The notes under the pieces are model-generated. The model made no database searches. It was not told the origin of the DNA and saw only the letters and a program-made list of their open reading frames with translations. The translations under genes were made by a program, and so were the position numbers. From Polyangium sp. y55x31 (GTDB taxonomy: Bacteria > Myxococcota_A > Polyangia > Polyangiales > Polyangiaceae), in NCBI RefSeq assembly GCF_029946505.1, contig NZ_JARZHG010000038.1, forward strand, positions 1 through 64,000: a stretch of DNA of 64,000 nt, in the 5' to 3' direction. Positions 58,784 through 64,000 of the stretch are shown one piece after another; positions within the stretch are counted from its first letter, which is position 1; every line of letters begins with the position of its first letter.

Positions 58784-59265
58784 ATTCGTTCTCCACACAA
58801 AACATCGCTGCCCACGCACGATCGTTCGATGGGCGCGATATGGAAATTTTCCCAGGGAAACAGCTCCTGGGGCGGCGCCCAAGGCGCAGGTCGCCAGCCA
58901 GAACCACACCATGCGCCTACCCAGCATCGACGACCCCACCTCGCAGAGGGTCGCCTCATGGTCCCAATGCAAATGACGACTACTCTACGTAGGTGTATGG
59001 CTGAAGAGTGGGCACGGACGGTGCGATGGGATTCATAAGCTGGCATCACCCCGAAATGAAAGTAGATTTGGCGTCGTAAAATTGCTCACGCATCTTGCGC
59101 GGGTCCGCCCCCCGCCGCCAGGCCGCGGCGGGGGTCTTCGAGCACTCTTTGCCCCAACGGGGCCCAGAGGCAGCGGGCGCCACGTCTCCCCCTATCACCG
59201 GACGAAGAGCTCGCCCTCGACGACGACCCGAAGTGAGGTCCGGGCACTCCGGATGGTCATGGGGA
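58784..59265. other. Unassigned intergenic stretch before the minisatellite
   Basis: About 480 bp with no gene I can support. The first ~260 bp should carry the protease promoter. GC content drops locally, for example around 59030-59090 (ATGAAAGTAGATTTGGCG, TAAAATTG). Open frames here extend from the neighbouring repeat and are chance frames. Confidence 0.4.
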
Positions 59266-59607
59266 GGCCCCAAAGCCAGGTCCCCGCGGTCGGCAGCGTC
59301 TTTGGGGAGGCCCCAAAGCCAGGTCCCGGCGGCCGGCAGCGTCTTTGGGGAGGTCCCAAAGCCAGGTCCCGGCGGCCGGCAGCGTCTTTGGGGAAGCCCC
59401 AAAGCCAGGTCCCGGCGGCCGGCAGCGTCTTTGGGGACGCCCCAAAGCCAGGTCCCGGCGGTCCGCAGCGTCTTTGGGGAAGCCCCAAAGCCAGGTCCCG
59501 GCGGCCGGCAGCGTCTTCGGGGAGCCCCCAAAGACGGGGCCCCGCGGCCGGCATCGTCTTCGGGGAGCCCCCAAAGGGAACGGGGGGCCGTCCGCAGGGT
59601 GTTTGGG
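59266..59607. repeat. 43-bp tandem repeat (minisatellite), about 8 copies
   Basis: Units start at 59266, 59309, 59352, 59395, 59438, 59481, 59524 and 59567. The consensus begins GGCCCCAAAGCCAGGTCCCG and ends CAGCGTCTTTGGGGA. Units 1-6 are nearly identical; 7 and 8 diverge. At each junction TTTGGGG-A-NN-CCCCAAA can form a hairpin. The period is not a multiple of three, so it is not a coding repeat, although every frame happens to stay open. Confidence 0.92.
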
Positions 59608-59652
59608 CATCTCGCGTGCCACTCCCGCCCCCTGCGGAGGCATCACGCCCTG

Positions 59653-60330
59653 TCAGGGCTGCGCGGGCCAGGCGCGGACGAACGTCGAGAAAAACGGTAA
59701 CGCGTGCGCGGAGGGGTGAGGATCCACCTGGGTATCGACGCCGCTCCGCGTGCTGGAGAATTCTCCCTCCCACACGACGGCCCCCGTCGTCGTATCCACG
59801 AGCGAAACCTTCCCCGAGAGCGTGGATTCGACGGTATTGCCCCCCATGCTCCCCGCGCCGTGCACCGCCTGCTCGTAATGCAGACGCGACAGGACGAAGT
59901 ATCGCGCGTCGAGGGCGCTCTTGAGCTCGGCGAGCCGGCTCGGGTCGGTGCCCCCCTCCTCGTAGACACGCAGGAACTTGGCCTCCTCCGCGAGCGCCCC
60001 CTGGAGAGCCCGATCATGCTCGGCGTTGCTCGCGATCGGGATGTCCTGGCGATTCTGCCGGGTCGCGCGAATGAATTGCGCGGCCATCAGGGAGCGCTCC
60101 CTTGGGCCCACCTTCTCGGTGTCGAACTTCACGGGCATGATCGTGATCCTGCCCGTGACGAGGTCCTTGGAGGTCAACGCGGGATCCGCGCGGAGGATCG
60201 TGGGTTTCCAGGCGCAACCCGCAATGGCCCCGAGCCCGAGCACGGGCATCGCGGCGATGAAGAGCATCGAAGCCGCGCGCTTGAGGCGACCCAGGTATGT
60301 CGACGACGGAGCCGAGCTCGCGGAGCACAT
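59653..60330 (-). CDS. Hypothetical lipoprotein
   Basis: A 225-residue protein with a lipoprotein signal (GAIAGC, Cys39). The mature part has a beta strand with LVTGRITIMPVKFDTEKVGP, a helical region (LAEEAKFLRVYEEGG) and strands ending TLSGKVSLVDTTTGAVVWEG. The pattern resembles curli-assembly CsgG-like or DUF799-type outer-membrane lipoproteins but is not decisive. The start is uncertain: ATG 60330 is used, an internal Met at residue 22 is possible. It is divergent from the TPR gene. Confidence 0.72.
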   Translation of the reverse strand: MCSASSAPSSTYLGRLKRAASMLFIAAMPVLGLGAIAGCAWKPTILRADPALTSKDLVTGRITIMPVKFDTEKVGPRERSLMAAQFIRATRQNRQDIPIASNAEHDRALQGALAEEAKFLRVYEEGGTDPSRLAELKSALDARYFVLSRLHYEQAVHGAGSMGGNTVESTLSGKVSLVDTTTGAVVWEGEFSSTRSGVDTQVDPHPSAHALPFFSTFVRAWPAQP

Positions 60331-60521
60331 TTCGTTCAAGGAAAACTCCCCATCTCTCGGGTCGAGGGATCGAATGATGTGTACCCTGTCAAACGACGCT
60401 ACCGGGCAAGGCGGGAGGGCGTCAAGCAGACGCCGGTTCCGCCCGCCACCACCCGCAGACCCGAACAAATCGCTTGACATTCGCCACCTGAATCCTTCGC
60501 TCTCTCCGAGAGGTCCCGCTG

Positions 60522-62969
60522 ATGCCGATGAACCCCGTCCCTTCCGAAGAGCTCTGGCAACGTTTGGCCCAAGGAAAACACACGGCCCTCGTCGGGGCCG
60601 CGCCCCCCGAGCCGCCCGCGTCGCTCGGCGCCTGCGTCGTGCGCGTCCGTTGCGACGTCCCGCAAACGACGCTCGGTCCGCTCGCCGACGCGCGCGCCAA
60701 GCTCGAGCGCCTTCTCGGCGCATCGCAGCCGCTCTTCGCAGAGGCCCGTGATCGCGTCGTCTCGGGCCTCAGGCGCCGGCTCCTCGGCGAGATGCCCGGC
60801 CAGGCCGAAGGCGCCGAGCTCGTCGAGCTCGCGAACCGCTTCGCCGTGGAGAGCGGTCGCCCCGCGGTGCTCGTCTTCGAGGCCGTCGACGCCGCCGACG
60901 CACCCACGCTCGAAGCGCTGCGCCTGCTCGTCATGCGGAGCGGCTGGCTGAAACTCCCGCTCCTGCTCTGTTTCCGCGCCGAGCCCACGGGCACGGCCGC
61001 CTCGCTGCTCGATGCGCTCGCCACGGCCGAGGGGCGCGAGGCAATCGTGCGTCCCGCCGCCGAAGCCGTCGAAGCCGCCGAAGCCACGTCGCCCGAGCCG
61101 CCCCCCGCCGCGTTCACGCTGCGCGATCTGCCCGCGGACGTGCTGCGCGTCCTGCGCGCCGGGGCGACGGTGGGCTCGGGCTTCGAGGTGGGGCTCGTGT
61201 CGGCGCTCGTCGGAAAGAGCCCGCTCGACGTGCTCGACGTGCTGCAACGCGCAGCCGATCTCGGTGTGCCGCTGGAAGACCGCGGCGAAGGTCGCTTCCA
61301 CCTGCCCGAGCCAGTGCTCGCGGCGCTGACGAGCTCGACGCTGCCGTCGCTCTCGAACGCATGGCACCGGATGCTCGCCTCGATGCTGAAAACGGAGGAG
61401 GAGATCGTCCCGGAAGCGCCGATCGCCGAAGCACCCGCAGAGCCGGTGATCGCGGCCGCGTCCGCTGCCGATGCCGCTGCCGCGCCCGCTGCCGCGCCCG
61501 CTGCCGACGCCGCTGCCGCGACCGCTGCCGACGGCGCTCCCGCACCTGCGCCGGAACGGCCCGCGCGCACTCCGGGCGCTCCGCCGTACGCGGACCTCTT
61601 CGACAAAGCCGAGGCCCGCGAGCCCGAGCCCGAAGCCCCAACCGCGGCCGACGACGAACCCGCCCCGACCGGAGCCCCCACGGACACCGCCGCCGCCGAC
61701 ACCGCCGACGGCCCCGCGTTCGCCTGGATCGGCAGCCCCGCACCCGCACCCGCCACGCCCGCGATCCGCCCCGAGCCCGTACGCGCCGCCCCGCCGGATC
61801 CTCCGCAGCCCCCGCCCGATCCCCCCCGCGCCCCCGCGCCCCCTCCACGCGGCGACGACGCGCGCGCCGCCGGACACCTCGCCGCCGCCGGCGAGATCGA
61901 AGCCAGCATCGAGCGATATCGCGCCGCCGCCGAGAAGGCCGCCGCAAGAGGCGCCTTCACCCAGGCCCTCGCCCACGGCAGCCGCGCCCTCGCCCTCCTC
62001 GAAAACCTCCCGCCCACGCGCGAGCGTCGCGTCCTCCGCGTCCGCCTCCTCGTCGATCTCGGCCGCCTCCAGTGGCAAGCCGCAGGCCCCGATCCCGCCT
62101 TCACCCTGCGCCGCGCCCTCGCCGCGCTCGACGCCGCACGCGCCGCCCTCGGCGACGCCGGCCCCGCCGAGCTGCGCACCGAGATCGCCGTCCTCATCGC
62201 GAGCGTCTGCTACGACCTCGGCGACATGCGCTCCCTCGAGCGCGCCGAGGCCGAGCTCTCCCGCGAGAGCCGCGCCCTGCTCGACGCCGGCGACGCCCTC
62301 GGCGCCGCGCGTCTCCTCAACGACCAGGCCGCCGTCTACGTCCGCATGGGCGACCCCGTGCGCGCCGTCCACCTCCTCACGGAGTCGCGCAACGTCTTCG
62401 AGCAACGCGCGCCGAACGATCCCGTCGCCATCCTCGAGCTCGCCGAGACGGATCACCTGCTCGCGCGCATCCCGCTGACCGTCCCGCCGCGCCCCGGCCG
62501 CGAAGTCGACGCCCTCAACATGGGCATCGATCACGCGCTCGCCGCCGAGCGCACCTACAAGCGTCTCGGCGCCGCCCGCGAGCTCGCACGCGTATGGGAG
62601 ACGCTCGGCCGCCTCGAGCACAAGAAGGGTCGCCTCGACCGCGCCGCCGAGCGTCTGTCCGCCTCCCTCGAGCTCGGCCAGAAGCTCGGCGACATCGTGG
62701 GTCTCGCACGCTCAGCCGCCGCGATGAGCGAGGTCCTCGCCGCAAGCGGCCGCTTCCGCGACGCCTTCGGTCTGCTCGGCGACTCGATCGCGCTGAACCT
62801 CGAAAAAGGCTCGCTCATCGGCATCGCCGAGTCACGCCGCGCCTTCACGGAGCTCCTGCGCAAAGCCCCGCGTGATCCAGGCGTCGAGGAAGCCGCACGC
62901 GCCGTCGCCAAACGTCTCGCCGAAGCCGACGCAGTCTTGCCGCGGATCGAGCTACCAGGTTCGAGGTGA
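60522..62969 (+). CDS. TPR protein with degenerate ATPase-like N-terminus
   Basis: An 815-residue cytoplasmic protein. Residues 1-300 resemble STAND/AAA_16 ATPases (VLVFEAVDAADAPTLEAL where Walker B is expected, winged-helix-like LRDLPADVLRVLRAGATVGS), but no Walker A GxxGxGK[ST] is present, so ATP binding is probably lost. Residues about 305-450 are an Ala/Pro-rich linker. Residues about 450-800 are tetratricopeptide-like helices. The same N-terminal-ATPase plus TPR pattern occurs in the giant kinases of this window. Likely a scaffold for a signalling complex. ATG 60522 follows GAGAGG. A variant hairpin array begins 28 nt after the stop. Confidence 0.85.
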   Translation: MPMNPVPSEELWQRLAQGKHTALVGAAPPEPPASLGACVVRVRCDVPQTTLGPLADARAKLERLLGASQPLFAEARDRVVSGLRRRLLGEMPGQAEGAELVELANRFAVESGRPAVLVFEAVDAADAPTLEALRLLVMRSGWLKLPLLLCFRAEPTGTAASLLDALATAEGREAIVRPAAEAVEAAEATSPEPPPAAFTLRDLPADVLRVLRAGATVGSGFEVGLVSALVGKSPLDVLDVLQRAADLGVPLEDRGEGRFHLPEPVLAALTSSTLPSLSNAWHRMLASMLKTEEEIVPEAPIAEAPAEPVIAAASAADAAAAPAAAPAADAAAATAADGAPAPAPERPARTPGAPPYADLFDKAEAREPEPEAPTAADDEPAPTGAPTDTAAADTADGPAFAWIGSPAPAPATPAIRPEPVRAAPPDPPQPPPDPPRAPAPPPRGDDARAAGHLAAAGEIEASIERYRAAAEKAAARGAFTQALAHGSRALALLENLPPTRERRVLRVRLLVDLGRLQWQAAGPDPAFTLRRALAALDAARAALGDAGPAELRTEIAVLIASVCYDLGDMRSLERAEAELSRESRALLDAGDALGAARLLNDQAAVYVRMGDPVRAVHLLTESRNVFEQRAPNDPVAILELAETDHLLARIPLTVPPRPGREVDALNMGIDHALAAERTYKRLGAARELARVWETLGRLEHKKGRLDRAAERLSASLELGQKLGDIVGLARSAAAMSEVLAASGRFRDAFGLLGDSIALNLEKGSLIGIAESRRAFTELLRKAPRDPGVEEAARAVAKRLAEADAVLPRIELPGSR

Positions 62970-62997
62970 CGGCGGAGAGGTGTTCCATGGCGTAGCG

Positions 62998-63099
62998 CCG
63001 GGGTTTCACCCCGGACCCGACGAGGGGCTGTCCGCCCCTCGACCCGGACCAGCGCAAGCGCTGGACCTTTGATGCATCGACCGCGATGCGGTCGATGCA
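62998..63099 (+). repeat. Single variant hairpin array S2
   Basis: An A-type array in plus orientation after the TPR gene: CCGGGG/CCCCGG (62998-63014, AT-rich loop), GGGGC/GCCCC, CCAGCGC/GCGCTGG and a terminal palindrome at 63073-63099 with arms TGCATCGACCGC/GCGGTCGATGCA. The terminal stem differs from other copies in sequence on both sides, yet pairing is perfect. Confidence 0.85.
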
Positions 63100-63150
63100 C
63101 AGGCGCATGGGGTTTCACTCGCGACGCCTGTGGAACACCTTCCAAGGGGA

Positions 63151-63280
63151 CTAGCAGCCTGTGGAATCATCGTCGCGAGCGCCCCGAAGCTAGGGCGACG
63201 GAGCGAGGAATCCTGAAGGATTTCGAGCGATGTCGACCGACGATTCGGGGCGCGCAGCAGATAAGTCCACAGGCTGCTAG
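63151..63280. mobile_element. MITE-like element with perfect 15-bp terminal inverted repeats
   Basis: A 130-bp segment bounded by CTAGCAGCCTGTGGA (63151-63165) and TCCACAGGCTGCTAG (63266-63280), exact reverse complements. Inside, GCGCCCCGAA near the left end pairs with TTCGGGGCGC near the right end, and AATCC-TGA-AGGATT forms a central hairpin, so the whole element folds. It has no transposase. CTAG at each end could be part of the repeat or a target duplication. The right end contributes the stop codon of the PDZ gene. Confidence 0.8.
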
Positions 63281-63675
63281 CGGAGTGTCACCCAGACCTT
63301 CACGGTCTTGCCCGTACGCACGTCGACGATGCCCAGCTTCACCTTCGTGCCGCTGGACAGGCCTTGCAACCTGCGGGCAAGCCCGTACTGGTCCAAGACC
63401 GGCCGATCATTGACGGACGTGATGATGTCACCCACCTCGGCGATGTAGGTCCCGCCTCCCACGATGCTCGTTCGCAAGAGCGGGCTGAGGAAATGAAGGC
63501 TGCGAATTTCAGCGCCCGCCAGGCCAGGCCTGGCACTGGAAGCGAAGTCAGCGCCGAGGGCATAGTTGCTGGAGGGCGGGATGATGATATCAGCCCGCGC
63601 CGTCGCCGACGGCATCACGAAAACACCGCTAGTCGCCAGCGCGAACGCAAACGTCATGGGCCTGATGAATCGCAT
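63277..63675 (-). CDS. Secreted PDZ-domain protein, 3' end provided by the MITE-like element
   Basis: A 132-residue protein with a Sec signal peptide (MRFIRPMTFAFALATSGVFV, cleavage near ATARA). Residues about 45-130 are a PDZ-like domain: AEVGDIITSVNDRPVLDQYG, LARRLQGLSSGTKVKLGI, ending TVKVWVTLR. The TAG stop lies inside the terminal CTAG of the element at 63151-63280, so the original C-terminus may have been longer or different. No protease domain is seen. ATG 63675 follows GGGGGG. Role unknown; a periplasmic peptide-binding function is inferred from the domain. Confidence 0.85.
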   Translation of the reverse strand: MRFIRPMTFAFALATSGVFVMPSATARADIIIPPSSNYALGADFASSARPGLAGAEIRSLHFLSPLLRTSIVGGGTYIAEVGDIITSVNDRPVLDQYGLARRLQGLSSGTKVKLGIVDVRTGKTVKVWVTLR

Positions 63676-63844
63676 GATTCCCCCCTTTCCGGCGCGATCG
63701 CGGCTGCGCCCCCTACGCGGCGCGCATTCCACATCGCGCGATCACACGTATTCAATGCGTCCACGATGTATGCGCGTCAACGCAGGAGCCGGGGAAATTG
63801 GCTTGACAAATGCGCGTCGACGGCGCCGAGGCCGACGCGGATTC

Positions 63845-64000
63845 GCTGGGGCTTTGCCCCAGACCCCACCGGGGCTATCCGCCCCTGGACCCGGACCAGC
63901 GCAAGCGCTGGACTCGGGGTCGATGAACTGCGCGATGCGCAGTTCATCGAACGCGCCAGGTCAAGACAGGCGACGACGTTGCCAGCCGAGACCGCAGCGC
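63845..64000 (+). repeat. A-type hairpin array S3, probably composite cut by window end
   Basis: An A half in plus orientation: CTGGGGC/GCCCCAG (63845-63861), GGGGC/GCCCC, CCAGCGC/GCGCTGG and the TCGATGAACTGCGC palindrome (63920-63950). It is followed by spacer sequence ending ACCGCAGCGC, the same words as in C2 and C3, so a B half probably follows outside the window. Unlike the other copies, no supported gene stops just before it. Confidence 0.85.

Noticed and set aside
59266..59607. CRISPR array
   Set aside because: Units are 43 bp and contiguous with no variable spacers, and no cas genes are near. It is a minisatellite.
60399..62621. 740-residue frame antisense to the TPR protein gene
   Set aside because: Gly/Arg/Glu-rich shadow of the Ala/Pro-rich coding strand, with no recognisable domain. 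The sense strand has TPR helices, a good start and codon bias.

Overview
The window is 64 kb of very GC-rich, densely packed DNA. Coding regions have strong third-position G/C bias, so most antisense frames are open by chance. At least 13 predicted lipoproteins with Gly/Ser-rich or Cys-rich linkers, FG-GAP and disintegrin-like repeats, giant Ser/Thr-His hybrid kinases and a wealth of orphan signalling genes point to a myxobacterium, most likely of the Sorangium/Polyangium type. This is inferred from gene style, not from a marker gene. No rRNA, tRNA, CRISPR array, prophage or intact insertion sequence was found.

Layout: 1-5 kb, a giant FG-GAP lipoprotein (cut by the window edge) and aspS. 5-21 kb, a signalling island: two near-identical ~1987-residue Ser/Thr kinase-AAA-GAF-histidine kinase-receiver proteins in inverted, divergent orientation around a receiver-STAS gene, followed by a REC-PAS-histidine kinase-REC hybrid. 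21-23 kb, a TrhA/hemolysin III membrane protein divergent from a TetR regulator with palindromic operator candidates. 23-32 kb, lipoproteins (one with a CxxCH heme motif), a decayed CzcA-type RND fragment, a winged-helix protein, uppP, a large acidic lipoprotein and a deoxyhypusine synthase homologue. 32-37 kb, a SpoU methyltransferase with a PDZ lipoprotein, a class II amidotransferase fold lacking its catalytic Cys, an NTF2-like lipoprotein and a patatin. 37-44 kb, an ACP / ketosynthase / lipoprotein / ketosynthase operon, divergent from a crotonase and an Mpo1-like membrane protein. 44-50 kb, a HEAT-repeat protein, a SWIM zinc-finger mini-operon and lipoproteins. 50-57 kb, an aldo/keto reductase and a TetR-controlled operon that encodes a PEP-synthase/rifampin-phosphotransferase-like enzyme split into two genes, coupled to an MFS exporter. 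57-64 kb, surface lipoproteins, a trypsin-like protease, a 43-bp minisatellite, a TPR protein, a MITE-like element and a PDZ protein.

The most unusual feature is non-coding. A family of four-hairpin arrays recurs nine times. Eight copies start only 10-31 nt after a stop codon, always in the same polarity relative to the gene. In three convergent gene pairs two arrays face each other across a conserved ~100-nt spacer and fill the whole intergenic region. Stem differences between copies are compensatory, so the hairpins themselves appear to be maintained. The other systems that deserve follow-up are the split dikinase/exporter operon, the twin hybrid kinases and the ketosynthase operon.
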